A stretch of 64,000 bases of DNA from Pararobbsia alpina (GTDB lineage: Bacteria > Pseudomonadota > Gammaproteobacteria > Burkholderiales > Burkholderiaceae). Both the position numbers and the translations under genes were made by a program. Of the stretch, positions 8,451 to 18,067 are shown in pieces. Location of the stretch: NCBI RefSeq assembly GCF_902859895.1, contig NZ_CADIKM010000001.1:124001-188000 (forward strand). The letters are read 5' to 3'. The notes under the pieces were generated by a model. It ran no database searches, was not told the origin of the DNA, and was given only the letters and a program-made list of their open reading frames with translations. Position 1 is the stretch's first letter, and each line of letters opens with the position of its first letter.

Positions 8451-10124
8451 ATGCCGTTCAATCGCCGCTCGAGCAATATCACCCAGGGTGTCGCGCGCGC
8501 GCCCAACCGCTCGATGTACTACGCGCTCGGCTATAAGAAAGACGATTTCGATAATCCGATGATCGGTATCGCCAACGGTCATTCGACGATCACGCCGTGC
8601 AACGCGGGCCTGCAGCGGCTGACCGACGCAGCCGTCAACGCGATCAAGGAATCGAAGGCGAACCCGCAGACCTTCGGCACGCCGACGATTTCGGACGGCA
8701 TGTCGATGGGCACCGAGGGCATGAAGTATTCGCTCGTCTCGCGCGAAGTGATCGCCGACTGTATCGAAACCGCGGTACAAGGCCAATGGATGGACGGCGT
8801 CGTCGTGATCGGCGGCTGCGACAAGAATATGCCGGGCGGCATGATGGCCATCGCGCGCACCAACGTGCCGGCCATTTATGTTTACGGCGGCACGATCCGC
8901 CCGGGCAACTGGAAGGGCAAGGACCTGACGATCGTCTCGTCGTTCGAGGCAGTCGGTGAATTCACGGCCGGCCGGATGAGCCAGGAAGATTTCGACGGCG
9001 TCGAGCGCAACGCCTGCCCGTCGACGGGCTCGTGCGGCGGGATGTACACGGCCAACACGATGAGCTCCTCGTTCGAGGCACTCGGCATGTCGCTGCTGTA
9101 CTCCTCGACCATGGCGAACCCCGACGACGAGAAGGTCGATTCGGCGGCCGAGTCGGCCCGCGTCCTGGTCGAAGCCGTCAAGCGGGACCTCAAGCCCCGC
9201 GACATCATCACGAGGAAGTCGATCGAAAACGCGGTCGCGCTGATCATGGCGACCGGCGGCTCGACCAATGCGGTGCTCCACTATCTCGCGATTGCGCATG
9301 CGGCCGAAGTCGACTGGACCATCGACGATTTCGAACGCATGCGTCGGCGCGTGCCGGTGATCTGCAATCTAAAGCCGTCGGGCCAGTATGTCGCGACCGA
9401 TCTTCACAAGGCCGGCGGCATCCCGCAGGTGTTGAAGCTCCTGCTCAACGCGGGCCTGCTCCATGGCGACTGCATCACGATCACCGGCAAGACGATCGCC
9501 GAGGAACTCGCCAGCGTGCCCGACGTGCCGCGCGCCGACCAGCAGGTCATTTTCCCGATCGAGAAGGCGCTCTACAAGGAAGGCCACCTCGCGATCCTCA
9601 AGGGCAACCTCGCACCGGACGGCGCGGTCGCGAAGATCACCGGCCTCAAGAACCCGGTGATCACGGGCCCCGCGCGCGTGTTCGAAGACGAGCAAAGCGC
9701 CATGACTGCGATCCTCGGTGACAAGATCAATCCGGGCGATGTGCTGGTGCTGCGCTACCTCGGTCCGAAGGGCGGCCCCGGCATGCCCGAAATGCTTGCG
9801 CCGACGGGTGCGCTGATCGGCAAGGGGCTCGGCGAATCGGTCGGCCTGATCACGGACGGCCGGTTCTCCGGCGGCACCTGGGGCATGGTGGTCGGGCACG
9901 TGGCGCCCGAAGCCTATGTGGGCGGTTTGATCGGGCTGGTTCAAGAAGGCGATTCGATCACGATCGACGCGCATGAGCTCAAACTCGAACTCAACGTCGA
10001 CGCGGCCGAGCTCGAGCGCCGCCGTGCTGCATGGAAGCAGCCGGCCCCGCGATATACGCGCGGCGTGCTCGCGAAGTTCGCGGCATTGGCCTTGCCGGCC
10101 AATCGTGGCGCGGTGAGCGGCTAA
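8451..10124 (+). CDS. ilvD: Dihydroxy-acid dehydratase
   Basis: Dehydrates 2,3-dihydroxy-isovalerate and its methylvalerate homologue in valine, leucine and isoleucine synthesis. It has 557 residues, normal for the short bacterial type with a [2Fe-2S] cluster. Visible cluster and active-site motifs are [28 protein letters not shown] and [18 protein letters not shown]. The C-terminal part has [22 protein letters not shown] 8451 begins the conserved [13 protein letters not shown] and follows a GGAGAG ribosome site. It ends in a strong terminator and is therefore probably monocistronic. Confidence 0.97.
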   Translation: MPFNRRSSNITQGVARAPNRSMYYALGYKKDDFDNPMIGIANGHSTITPCNAGLQRLTDAAVNAIKESKANPQTFGTPTISDGMSMGTEGMKYSLVSREVIADCIETAVQGQWMDGVVVIGGCDKNMPGGMMAIARTNVPAIYVYGGTIRPGNWKGKDLTIVSSFEAVGEFTAGRMSQEDFDGVERNACPSTGSCGGMYTANTMSSSFEALGMSLLYSSTMANPDDEKVDSAAESARVLVEAVKRDLKPRDIITRKSIENAVALIMATGGSTNAVLHYLAIAHAAEVDWTIDDFERMRRRVPVICNLKPSGQYVATDLHKAGGIPQVLKLLLNAGLLHGDCITITGKTIAEELASVPDVPRADQQVIFPIEKALYKEGHLAILKGNLAPDGAVAKITGLKNPVITGPARVFEDEQSAMTAILGDKINPGDVLVLRYLGPKGGPGMPEMLAPTGALIGKGLGESVGLITDGRFSGGTWGMVVGHVAPEAYVGGLIGLVQEGDSITIDAHELKLELNVDAAELERRRAAWKQPAPRYTRGVLAKFAALALPANRGAVSG

Positions 10125-10165
10125 GGTCGGTGGTTGAGCTTGCTTAAGCCTGAGCAGGCTAGTTG

Positions 10166-10187
10166 GGCTGGTCAGGCTGGTCAGGCT
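10166..10187 (+). repeat. Short tandem repeat of GGCTGGTCA
   Basis: Two and a half copies of a 9-bp unit in the ilvD 3' region, between the stop codon and the terminator. Probably slippage-derived; no function seen. Confidence 0.5.
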
Positions 10188-10200
10188 CGAAAAAATCAGG

Positions 10201-10238
10201 AAGGCCGGTGGCGGACAAGTTCCGTCACCGGCCTTTTT
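10201..10238 (+). terminator. ilvD terminator
   Basis: A 13-bp stem GGCCGGTGGCGGA/TCCGTCACCGGCC (one G-U pair) followed by TTTTT. Confidence 0.9.
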
Positions 10239-10308
10239 GCTTCGGCGTCGTCCGCATGTGCCTGCGTACGAATCTGCATGCGGGCCTGCCCATGAGAACG
10301 ACGGCGAA

Positions 10309-10331
10309 CGGCAATTGCCGGGCCCTATAAT
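10309..10331 (+). promoter_or_regulatory. Consensus -10 box with adjacent palindrome, cytochrome c gene
   Basis: TATAAT at 10326-10331 is a perfect -10 element. The 12-bp palindrome CGGCAATTGCCG at 10309-10320 occupies the spacer, and no clear -35 box is visible. The transcript would have a leader of about 115 nt. Confidence 0.4.
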
Positions 10332-10453
10332 GCTTGCGGATACATCGTGCGCCGTGTCCGCGTGATCCGGTCAGACCGCCGGAAACGCATCGGAAGTTCG
10401 CTTCGCATCGAGAAGGCGCACATCGGCGAAGAAAGCGCGCTCAAGGGATACCC

Positions 10454-10816
10454 ATGCAAGCCGCCATACCTACGTTGCCGTTGCGCAGACGATCCAGGCT
10501 GAGGCTGGCAGTTGCCTGGACCATGCTGGCCCTGCCCGTGGGCGGCGTGCTCGCCCAGTCGAACGATGCGCAGATGCTGGCGCGCAAGCTCAACTGCATG
10601 AGTTGCCACGCGATCGACCGGCCCCTGCTCGGCCCCTCATTCGCCGACATCGCCGGCCGCTACAACGGCAACCCCGAGGCGCGCGACTACCTGGAGCAGA
10701 AGATCCGCGCAGGCGGAGTCGGTGTGTGGGGATCGGCGCCGATGCCCGCCAACACACAAGTGGACACGCAACAGGCCTATCTGCTGGTCGACTGGATCCT
10801 GCAAACGAAACACTAA
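10454..10816 (+). CDS. Small periplasmic class I cytochrome c (c551/c552-like)
   Basis: A 120-residue mono-haem cytochrome c. Residues 1-34 are an Arg-rich signal peptide ending VLA|Q. The haem site is C48-M-S-C51-H52. The likely distal Met lies in WGSAPMPANTQV near residue 95, and the C-terminal helix AYLLVDWILQ is typical. ATG 10454 has AGGGA six bases upstream; earlier in-frame ATGs only add an Arg-rich tail. It probably shuttles electrons in the periplasm. The electron partner is not identified by context. Confidence 0.88.
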   Translation: MQAAIPTLPLRRRSRLRLAVAWTMLALPVGGVLAQSNDAQMLARKLNCMSCHAIDRPLLGPSFADIAGRYNGNPEARDYLEQKIRAGGVGVWGSAPMPANTQVDTQQAYLLVDWILQTKH

Positions 10817-10823
10817 GGGGCGT

Positions 10824-12212
10824 TCAGCGCGGCGGCAGTCGCTTTTGCAGCGCCTCGTTCAAGGCGTCCTGAACCCACTGGCCGATTTCGCGCTCGAGTG
10901 TCGCGGCGATCTCGCGCGTAATCCTGTGCGCGAGCCAGACAGCCTGCTCCTGGCACCGCGATTCGATCAGCGCATGTCCCTCACTGGCCAGGTAGCGCAA
11001 CGCGCGCGCGCGTACGTCAGCGGCGACATGGTCGATCTCCGTCTGAGCCGGCACGATGGCAAGCGGCGACAGGTATTCGGGTTGCGGTTGATTGAGTTCC
11101 GCCGCAACCGGTTCCGGCTGCGACAGCATCGCCGCCAGGTGATCCGCGTCCTCCGCGCTCATCGCCGGTGCGCTGAACTCCGCCTCGGGCTGCACGACTT
11201 CCGCTTGAAGGGCTTCCGGTTGAAGGGCTTCCGGTTGAGCGACTTCGGGATCAACGGCTTCCGGTTGAACCGCTTCCGGCTCAGCGACTTCAGCCTGTGT
11301 GACTTCGGCTTGTGCAGCCTCGGGCAACGGCTCCGTGGCAATCGGCTCGAATGGCACGGGGTAAGCGGAGACGGTGTCGGCATCCGACGACTCGGGCGCG
11401 ATCACGGCGCGCAAGGGTGTCGGATCATGGGCGAACGCCTCGGTCTCGGGGCTTTCCTGCACCGGCACTTCGGGCTCGCCCGAGCCGAACGGCAGCGGCA
11501 CCTTGTCCATCGGCCAGGACGGCGGCAGCGCGGAGTCGCCGACGTCGATCGGAGTCGGCGCCGGTTCGCCGGGAAACTCACCGTAAGCGCGGAATGGTAA
11601 CTCCGAGTCCAACAGATTCGCTTCGATCGACGAGGCCAACGCGCTGAGGTCGATCGGCGAGTGGGTCGAAACCGGCGGCTCGGTCCTTGCCTCATGCCAC
11701 TCCGGCGGGGCGTGCCGTTCGACGGGCGCGGCCTCATCGACCGAGACATCCGGCAGCGGCGGCACGTCATCCAGTTCGAATGCGAACGGCTTGGCCGACA
11801 GATTTGTCGCTTGGGCTTCCGCCCGAGCACCTGCCTGGGCCTCGTCCTCCACGACCGCTTCGTCAAAATCCGCGATCACATCAGTCAGCATCGGGATCGG
11901 CGCGCCACGAGTCTCGTCATACGAGAGACCGGTGACCGGGTTGTGATCGCTGAGCACTTCCGTGAGCAAGGGAATTGTCAAACCCGAATCGGCCGGTGGC
12001 GGCGAGTGCTGCGCGCGTGCCGAGTCGCCCGGCACGAGCACGTCGTTGAGCATCGGTATGGCGGCAAGCGGCTCGCCATGGACTTCGCGCGCCAGCGCAT
12101 CGGTCCACGCATGATCCATGGGCCGGCGCGGAACCGCGGGATCGGCCTTGGCCGGATCGCCTGGCTCGAGTATGTCGGCCAGCACGGGAATCGATAGATC
12201 GTCGTCTCTCAA
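10824..12212 (-). CDS. DUF2486-type acidic repeat protein downstream of holC
   Basis: About 462 residues, unknown function. Four short repeats at the N-terminal end share an IPxL-x-[DEN]-[VI] core: IPVLADILEPGDPA, IPMLNDVLVPGDSA, IPLLTEVLSDHNPV and IPMLTDVIADFDEA. A long acidic, Pro/Ala-rich middle contains a run of ten or so [AVL][VQ][QED]PEA-type units. The last 60 residues form a likely amphipathic helical domain (RALRYLASEGHALIESRCQE). The start is uncertain: TTG 12212 sits 8 bases after GGAG, while GTG 12221 overlaps that site. It is the third gene after pepA and holC. I associate it with the Burkholderia family DUF2486. No signal peptide is seen. Confidence 0.75.
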   Translation of the reverse strand: MRDDDLSIPVLADILEPGDPAKADPAVPRRPMDHAWTDALAREVHGEPLAAIPMLNDVLVPGDSARAQHSPPPADSGLTIPLLTEVLSDHNPVTGLSYDETRGAPIPMLTDVIADFDEAVVEDEAQAGARAEAQATNLSAKPFAFELDDVPPLPDVSVDEAAPVERHAPPEWHEARTEPPVSTHSPIDLSALASSIEANLLDSELPFRAYGEFPGEPAPTPIDVGDSALPPSWPMDKVPLPFGSGEPEVPVQESPETEAFAHDPTPLRAVIAPESSDADTVSAYPVPFEPIATEPLPEAAQAEVTQAEVAEPEAVQPEAVDPEVAQPEALQPEALQAEVVQPEAEFSAPAMSAEDADHLAAMLSQPEPVAAELNQPQPEYLSPLAIVPAQTEIDHVAADVRARALRYLASEGHALIESRCQEQAVWLAHRITREIAATLEREIGQWVQDALNEALQKRLPPR

Positions 12213-12340
12213 TTGAGGCACTCCGTCAGACGTCGGCCCATCCGCCCGATCCAGAAATTCTCCGGCAGGGACAATCGGTTATCGCGCATCGTGCGGTTCA
12301 CAGCGGCCCCACACATGGGTGACAGTCCATGAGGCCCGGC

Positions 12341-12757
12341 CTATGCGTCCTGTTTATGGTTGGCGAGAGGATAACCCCGATCGCGATAAAAGCGATAGCG
12401 CTCGCGGCCGGCCTGTAGTTCTTGCGCGTCAGTCCCGACGAGCTCCAGCAGGCGTTCGAAGCTCGCAAAACTGGCAGGCAATGCCTGCCCGAGGTTCATC
12501 AACACCTGATGGTGAGGTGCGCCGTCGAGCGATGCACACAACACGACTGGCGTCTGCGCGGCGAGCGCGCTATCGGCCATGCAGTGCGGCACGAACTCGA
12601 GCGCCGCGAAGGTCCACAGGCGTTCGTCGAACGCCTTCAGGACCGCCGGCTCACCGAGCACGACGAGCGGCTGCCCCGCCAGATAGGCCTTGCGCGCGAG
12701 CCGGCAGGCGTAGCCGAGCTTGTCGGCCACGTTGGTGTGGAAATCGACGCGCGTCAC
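12341..12757 (-). CDS. holC: DNA polymerase III chi subunit
   Basis: Chi subunit of the clamp-loader complex, which links the polymerase to SSB-coated DNA. The 138-residue protein has the family opening TRVDFHTNVADKLGYACRLA, then AYLAGQPLVVL, LWTFAALEFVPHC and PVVLCASLDG. It starts with GTG 12757, eight bases after the pepA stop, so it is translated from the pepA transcript. The pepA-holC order is conserved in many proteobacteria and supports the call. Confidence 0.9.
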   Translation of the reverse strand: MTRVDFHTNVADKLGYACRLARKAYLAGQPLVVLGEPAVLKAFDERLWTFAALEFVPHCMADSALAAQTPVVLCASLDGAPHHQVLMNLGQALPASFASFERLLELVGTDAQELQAGRERYRFYRDRGYPLANHKQDA

Positions 12758-12764
12758 CGCTCGC

Positions 12765-14273
12765 TCAACCTGCGCGATCGATCAGGAACTGCGAGAGCAG
12801 CGGCACCGGCCGGCCGGTCGCGCCCTTGGCCGAACCACTTTTCCAGGCCGTCCCCGCGATATCGAGGTGAGCCCACGGATAGGCCTCGGTAAAGCGCGAC
12901 AGGAAGCAGGCGGCCGTCACCGAGCCCGCGCCCGGCGTGCCGATATTGGCGACGTCGGCGAAGTTCGACTTCAGCTGTTCCTGATACTCATCGTCGAGCG
13001 GCAAGCGCCATGCGGGGTCGCCGGCCTTCTTCGCAGCCGCGAGTAGTTCGTCGGCGAGCGCGTCGTCCTTCGAGAAGAGTCCGCTGTTGTGATGCCCCAG
13101 CGCGACGATGCAGGCACCGGTCAGCGTGGCCACGTCGACCACGGCCGCGGGCTTGAAGCGTTCCGCATAAGTCAGCGCGTCGCAGAGGATCAGGCGGCCT
13201 TCGGCGTCGGTGTTCAGCACTTCGATGGTCTGCCCCGACATGCTCGTGACGATATCGCCCGGTTTCACCGCATTGCCGGCCGGCATGTTCTCGCAGGTCG
13301 GAATCACCGCCACCACATTGAGCTTGAGCCCCATCTCGGCGACCGCCGACATCGTGCCGAGCACCGAACCGGCGCCGCACATGTCGTACTTCATCTCGTC
13401 CATGGCCGCGCCGGGCTTGAGCGAGATGCCGCCCGTGTCGAACGTGATGCCCTTGCCGACCAGCACGACGGGTGCCTGCTTCGCGGCGGCGCCCTGGTAA
13501 TGAAGCACGATAAATTGGGGCGGCTCGGACGAACCTTTCGCAACGGACAGGAACGAGCCCATCTTGAGCGCTTCGATCTGTTTCTGACCGAGCACTTCGA
13601 CCTTGAGCTTGTACTCTTTTGCCAGCTTCTTCGCGGCATGGCCCAGGTAGGTCGGCGTGCAGATGTTCGGCGGCAGGTTGCCGAGATCGCGCGTGAGGTC
13701 GCTGCCGTTGGCGATCGCGATGGCCTGCCTGAGCGCGACCTTGGCGGCCTTCTCGTCGGCCGGATCGACCACCAGCGTGACCTTCTTCAGCGTGCGTTCA
13801 TCCGGTTCGGGCTTGCTCTTCGTCTCGGTGAAGCGGTAGGCGAGATCGCGCGCAACCGTCACGGTGACGCGCGTCGCCCAGTCGGCGCCGTAGCCCTTGA
13901 CCGGCGTCTGCGCGAGCAGCCACGTCACCTGGGCTGCACGGGTCGTCGCGAGCGCGCGCCAGGCGGCGCGTGTGGCGTCGGTGAAGCTTTTCGCCTCGAA
14001 CTTGTCCTGCTTGCCCAGGCCGACGAGCAGCACGCGCGCGGCGCCGATGCCCTCGACCTCGTGCAGGAGGAACGTGCTGCCGCTCTTGCCCGTCATGTCG
14101 CCGCTCTTGATGAGCCGGGCCACGAGACCCTTGCTCAGCACGTCGAGCTGGCGCCCGGCTCCCGACAGGGTCTGGCCTTCGAATATCCCGATGACGACGC
14201 AATCGGATTTGGCAGCCAGCAAGGACGGCACGCCCGCCTTGCTCCAGTCGAAAGCTTTTATGCTAAAGTCCAT
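12765..14273 (-). CDS. pepA: Leucyl aminopeptidase (cytosol aminopeptidase, M17)
   Basis: A two-metal M17 aminopeptidase releasing N-terminal residues from peptides; in E. coli PepA also binds DNA. It has 502 residues. The M17 signature [14 protein letters not shown] is present, as are the metal and active-site segments [18 protein letters not shown] and [16 protein letters not shown] 14273 follows AAGGAC. It is the first gene of a pepA-holC-DUF2486 unit and is divergent from lptF with 112 bases between, an arrangement common in beta- and gamma-proteobacteria. Confidence 0.96.
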   Translation of the reverse strand: MDFSIKAFDWSKAGVPSLLAAKSDCVVIGIFEGQTLSGAGRQLDVLSKGLVARLIKSGDMTGKSGSTFLLHEVEGIGAARVLLVGLGKQDKFEAKSFTDATRAAWRALATTRAAQVTWLLAQTPVKGYGADWATRVTVTVARDLAYRFTETKSKPEPDERTLKKVTLVVDPADEKAAKVALRQAIAIANGSDLTRDLGNLPPNICTPTYLGHAAKKLAKEYKLKVEVLGQKQIEALKMGSFLSVAKGSSEPPQFIVLHYQGAAAKQAPVVLVGKGITFDTGGISLKPGAAMDEMKYDMCGAGSVLGTMSAVAEMGLKLNVVAVIPTCENMPAGNAVKPGDIVTSMSGQTIEVLNTDAEGRLILCDALTYAERFKPAAVVDVATLTGACIVALGHHNSGLFSKDDALADELLAAAKKAGDPAWRLPLDDEYQEQLKSNFADVANIGTPGAGSVTAACFLSRFTEAYPWAHLDIAGTAWKSGSAKGATGRPVPLLSQFLIDRAG

Positions 14274-14385
14274 CGCTCTTGTCCTTGGATATATTCACAG
14301 CCCGTTTCCTCTTCGGGCAAGCGCCGATTATCCGCTATTTTTATTCCGGCGGCGCCCTCTGCCGGACGCCCGAATCCTCCCGGAC

Positions 14386-15489
14386 ATGATTTTCGAACGA
14401 TCTCTACAACGAGAACTCGCGTACACCGCTGGCGCAGTATTCCTCGTTTTGCTGACCATCATGCTGTCGACGATGTTGATCCGCATCGTGGGCTTCGCCG
14501 CCTCAGGCGAGATCGACCCGCGCGATGTGCTCGTCTTGATCGGCCTGACCGTGGTCGGCTACCTGGCGGTGATGCTCGTCGTCACGATGTTCGTGTCGAT
14601 CCTGTTCGTGCTCACGCGCTGGTACCGCGACTCGGAAATGGTCGTCTGGTTCGCGTCGGGCGTCAGCCATACGCGCCTGATCAAGCCGATCGCGAAGTTC
14701 TCGGCCCCGCTGATCGTACTGATCGTCTTCTTCGCCTTTGTCGGCTGGCCTTGGTCGAACGAGCAGAGCAAGCTCGTGCGCGAGCGTTTTGCGCAGCGCG
14801 ACGAGGTTTCGCTGCTCGCACCCGGCCAGTTCCGCGAGTCGCCCACGAGCCATCGGGTGTTTTTCATCGAGAAGATGTCGCCCGATTCGCGCCGTGTCAG
14901 GAACGTGTTCGTGACCGGCACCGAGAACGGCAAGATCAATGTCGTGGTGTCGGCCGAGGGACAGATCGAGACCCAGCCCAACGGCGACCGCTTCGTCGTG
15001 CTCGAGAACGGGCGCCGCTACGACGGCGTGCCCGGCCAGCCCGATTACCGGATTATGGAATTCAAGCGCTACGGCGTGCGCATCGAAAGCCATGACATCA
15101 TCGATACGCCAAGTTCGCGCGACCTTTACACAGGGGAGCTGATCGCCTCGCCGACCCCCGCGAACCTCGCGGAACTCGCCTGGCGCATCGGCCTGCCCCT
15201 GCTCGCGATCAACCTGATGCTGCTCGCGATCCCGCTCGCACACCAGTCGCCGCGCCGCAGCCGGACGACCAATCTCGTGATGGCTGTCCTCATCTACCTG
15301 ACCTATTCGAACTTTCTGAACCTCGTGCAATCGTGGATCGAGCAGGGCCGCGTTCCATTCGTGGTCGGCCTCGTGGCGTTGCATGTCGTCGTGTCGGTCA
15401 TCGTTGTCGTGCTGTTCAAGATCCGTGCACGCAACCGGCCGCTGTTCCCCCGCCTGCGCGCCAAGTTCACGCCCCGGGCCGCGCAATGA
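14386..15489 (+). CDS. lptF: LPS export permease LptF
   Basis: One of two permease subunits of the LptB2FG ABC transporter that extracts lipopolysaccharide from the inner membrane. The 367-residue protein has six membrane spans in two groups around a periplasmic beta-jellyroll domain. The start MIFERSLQRELAYTAGAVFL at ATG 14386 is the classic LptF N-terminus; longer in-frame starts would run back into pepA. Its stop overlaps the lptG start (ATGA), giving coupled translation of the two permeases. Confidence 0.95.
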   Translation: MIFERSLQRELAYTAGAVFLVLLTIMLSTMLIRIVGFAASGEIDPRDVLVLIGLTVVGYLAVMLVVTMFVSILFVLTRWYRDSEMVVWFASGVSHTRLIKPIAKFSAPLIVLIVFFAFVGWPWSNEQSKLVRERFAQRDEVSLLAPGQFRESPTSHRVFFIEKMSPDSRRVRNVFVTGTENGKINVVVSAEGQIETQPNGDRFVVLENGRRYDGVPGQPDYRIMEFKRYGVRIESHDIIDTPSSRDLYTGELIASPTPANLAELAWRIGLPLLAINLMLLAIPLAHQSPRRSRTTNLVMAVLIYLTYSNFLNLVQSWIEQGRVPFVVGLVALHVVVSVIVVVLFKIRARNRPLFPRLRAKFTPRAAQ

Positions 15490-16634
15490 GGATCTACGAG
15501 CGTTACTTCGCGCGGCAGATCTACCTGACCTTCCTGTTCGTCCTGTTCGCGTTTTCGGGCTTGTTTTTCTTCTTCGACCTGATCAGCGAACTCGACGCGG
15601 TCGGCAAGGGGTCGTATGGATTCGGCTTTGCGGTGATCCGCGTCGCACTGCTGACCCCCTCGCGCTTTTACGAAATCATTCCGGTCGCCGCGCTGATCAG
15701 CGCGATCTATGTGTTCGCGACGATGGCCGCGAATTCGGAGTTCACGATCTTCCGCGTCTCGGGCCTCTCGACAGGACGGGCGCTCGGTTCGCTGATGAAG
15801 ATCGGCATTCCGATGCTGTTCGTGACCTATCTGATCGGTGAGGTGGTCGGCCCCTATGCCGACCAGTTGTCGGAGCGTGTGCGGCTCGAGGCGCTCGGCT
15901 CCTCCGTGTCGTCGAACTTCGAGTCCGGCGTCTGGGTCAAGGACACGCTGACCAATGACGGCGAGGGGCGCCCGGTCACGCGTTTCGTCAATGTCGGCGA
16001 ACTGCTGCCCGATACGACCATTACCAAGGTGCGGATCTACGAATTCGACTCGCAGTTCCGGCTCTCCGATGTTCGAACCGCCGAGCGTGGGCGTTTCCGG
16101 GGGCCCGATCACTGGGCGCTCGACGATGTCACCGAGACCAAGTTCCAGAACGTCGTACCGAATCCGTCCGATCCGAAAGACGCGCTCAATCCGGTCTACC
16201 GCTCGACGCTCATCCATCTGCCGCACTACCTGATGCGTTCGCAGCTCACGCCGCAGATCCTGTCAGTGCTGCTCGTGTCGCCGGACCGGATGTCGATCGT
16301 CAATCTGTACTCGTATATCCAGCATTTGCAGGAGAACCATCAGGACACGCAGCGCTATGAGGTCGCCCTCTGGAACAAGTTGCTCTATCCGTTCGCGATC
16401 CTCGTGATGCTGGTGCTCTCGCTGCCGTTCGCCTACCTGCATACGCGCGCGGGCGTGGTCGGCATCAAGGTGTTCGGGGGGATCATGCTCGGCATGAGCT
16501 TCCAGCTCGTCAACACACTGTTCTCGCACGTCGGTACCTTGAATACCTGGCCACCCGTGGCGACCGCAGCGGTCCCGAGCCTGCTTTATCTTGTGGTGGG
16601 GCTGATCGGCTTGCTCTGGGTAAATAGAAACTGA
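15486..16634 (+). CDS. lptG: LPS export permease LptG
   Basis: Partner of LptF in the LPS extraction transporter. The 382-residue protein starts MRIYERYFARQIYLTFLFVL. It has three N-terminal spans, a periplasmic domain (GVWVKDTLTNDGEGRPVTRF) and three C-terminal spans (PFAILVMLVLSLPFAYLHTR). Family length is about 360-380. It overlaps lptF by four bases. The ATPase gene lptB is not in the window, as is usual. Confidence 0.95.
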   Translation: MRIYERYFARQIYLTFLFVLFAFSGLFFFFDLISELDAVGKGSYGFGFAVIRVALLTPSRFYEIIPVAALISAIYVFATMAANSEFTIFRVSGLSTGRALGSLMKIGIPMLFVTYLIGEVVGPYADQLSERVRLEALGSSVSSNFESGVWVKDTLTNDGEGRPVTRFVNVGELLPDTTITKVRIYEFDSQFRLSDVRTAERGRFRGPDHWALDDVTETKFQNVVPNPSDPKDALNPVYRSTLIHLPHYLMRSQLTPQILSVLLVSPDRMSIVNLYSYIQHLQENHQDTQRYEVALWNKLLYPFAILVMLVLSLPFAYLHTRAGVVGIKVFGGIMLGMSFQLVNTLFSHVGTLNTWPPVATAAVPSLLYLVVGLIGLLWVNRN

Positions 16635-16752
16635 GCAGGCACTGAGTCAGCGCTGATCCTGCTCTGAATCGATACTGACCCTGCACTGGGCGGTCCGCCG
16701 AGGCCGCTCAGCCAATCCGCATTTGAATCTGAGGACGCACTGGAAACACGCT

Positions 16753-17121
16753 ATGGCGCACGGCATCATTTTGTTCGGCCATGGGGCGCGCGACGCGCGC
16801 TGGAAGGCACCGTTTGAAAGGCTCGAAGCGCTGCTCAAGCATGCGCATCCGGGGCCGGTGTCGCTCGCGTTTCTTGAACTGATGGATCCCGATTTGCCGG
16901 CCGCCGTCGACTCACAGGTCGCGCAGGGGTGCGAGCGGATTACCGTGATTCCGGTTTTTTTCGGCCAGGGCGGTCATCTGAGGCGTGATTTGCCCGAGAT
17001 CGTCGAGCAATGCCGCTCAAGCCACCCTCAGGTGGATATCCGCTGCACCGGCGCGGCTGGCGAGGATGAAGGCGTACTCGCGGCCATCATCGATTTCTGT
17101 CTCGACCAGACGCGCGACTAG
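16753..17121 (+). CDS. cbiX: Single-domain CbiX/SirB-type chelatase
   Basis: A class II chelatase that inserts cobalt or iron into sirohydrochlorin. The 122-residue protein is half the length of two-domain CbiK or long CbiX forms, so it should act as a dimer. Catalytic histidines are visible in LFGHGARDARW near residue 10 and GQGGHLRRDLPE near residue 75. ATG 16753 matches the family start; an in-frame TTG at 16723 is less likely. It converges on cobA, and together with CobA it could finish siroheme for CysI. Whether the metal is Fe or Co is not visible in the sequence. Confidence 0.85.
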   Translation: MAHGIILFGHGARDARWKAPFERLEALLKHAHPGPVSLAFLELMDPDLPAAVDSQVAQGCERITVIPVFFGQGGHLRRDLPEIVEQCRSSHPQVDIRCTGAAGEDEGVLAAIIDFCLDQTRD

Positions 17122-17209
17122 CCCTTCGGGCAGTCGGCGAACTCAGGCACGCAAGTAAAGCGTAGCGACGCACGCAGGGTGCGCGCGGCTTTGCGTGCGT
17201 GTGTCTCGC

Positions 17210-18022
17210 TCAAGCGGCGCGCTGTCCCGCTTCGCCAGCCGGTGTTGGCCCGGCGCTATCGGGCGCATCCGCCTCCGGCACGGCACCATCGCCCTGCTCG
17301 TTTCCGACCTGCGACGCACGCGCCGCGAAGGCCGTACCGATCATCACGAGGCTTGGCTGTGTCGGATCGAGCCAGATCTGCGCCGCGCCGCCGGCAAGCT
17401 CGGCGAGCGTCAGCGTCAGCGTCCGCTCCCGCTTCGTGCTGCAGGCTTCGACCAGGGCAACGGGCGTAGAACCGGCACGGCCCGCATCGATCAGCTCCTG
17501 CGCAATGGCTGGAGCGCTGTCGCGTCCCATATAGAACACCAGCGAGTCGGCCGAGGCGCTTTCGCGAATCTCGTCGCTATCCGGCGCCCGGCTGTGGGTC
17601 GCGAACGCGACGCTGCGCGCGACGCCGCGCAAGGTCAGCGACCGCCGTAGCGTCGCCGCGCCGGCAAGCGCCGCGGTAATGCCCGGCACGATCTCGTATT
17701 CGATCCCCGCCGCCTCGAGCGCGCGCATCTCTTCATCGGCACGCCCGAACAACATCGGGTCGCCGCCCTTGAGCCGCACCACCACCGCGTGCTCGCGCGC
17801 CGCATCGACCAATTGCTTGTTGATGAAATGCTGGGCGGTCGAACGTTGACCGCACCGCTTGCCGACTGCAATCTTCTTCGCGAGCGGGGCGAGTGCGAGC
17901 ATGTCGTCTTCGATCAAGGCGTCGTGCAACACCACGTCGGCCTGGCCCAAAAGCCGTGCACCACGCACCGTGATGAGGTCCGCTGCACCAGGGCCCGCGC
18001 CAATCAAATACACCTTGCCCAT
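17210..18022 (-). CDS. cobA: Uroporphyrinogen-III C-methyltransferase
   Basis: Makes precorrin-2 from uroporphyrinogen III with two SAM-dependent methylations, the entry to siroheme and cobalamin. The 270-residue protein has the SUMT signatures VYLIGAGPGAADLITVRGA, the VVRLKGGDPMLFGRADEEM loop and VPGITAALAGAA. There is no fused CysG dehydrogenase/chelatase domain. The C-terminal 25 residues are Ala/Gly-rich and probably disordered. It is the last gene of the cys run, 45 bases after cysN, consistent with siroheme supply to CysI. Confidence 0.93.
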   Translation of the reverse strand: MGKVYLIGAGPGAADLITVRGARLLGQADVVLHDALIEDDMLALAPLAKKIAVGKRCGQRSTAQHFINKQLVDAAREHAVVVRLKGGDPMLFGRADEEMRALEAAGIEYEIVPGITAALAGAATLRRSLTLRGVARSVAFATHSRAPDSDEIRESASADSLVFYMGRDSAPAIAQELIDAGRAGSTPVALVEACSTKRERTLTLTLAELAGGAAQIWLDPTQPSLVMIGTAFAARASQVGNEQGDGAVPEADAPDSAGPTPAGEAGQRAA

Positions 18023-18067
18023 ATTCCTGTCCTGTCGATGCGTCTCTAGTTCGAGCCTGTGCGGCTC

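Noticed and set aside
10166-10187. Tandem GGCTGGTCA units as a possible CRISPR or regulatory array
   Set aside because: Only two and a half 9-bp copies and no spacers. No CRISPR array was seen anywhere in the window.
13089-15095. Long open frame (668 codons) on the plus strand opposite pepA and into lptF
   Set aside because: It is a shadow of pepA in high-GC DNA, rich in Arg/His/Gly with no family motif. The minus-strand frame carries the full PepA signature.
17140-17205. Inverted repeat GCACGCAA/TTGCGTGC between cbiX and cobA
   Set aside because: The arms are far apart and there is no T-run; likely chance in a short GC-rich spacer.
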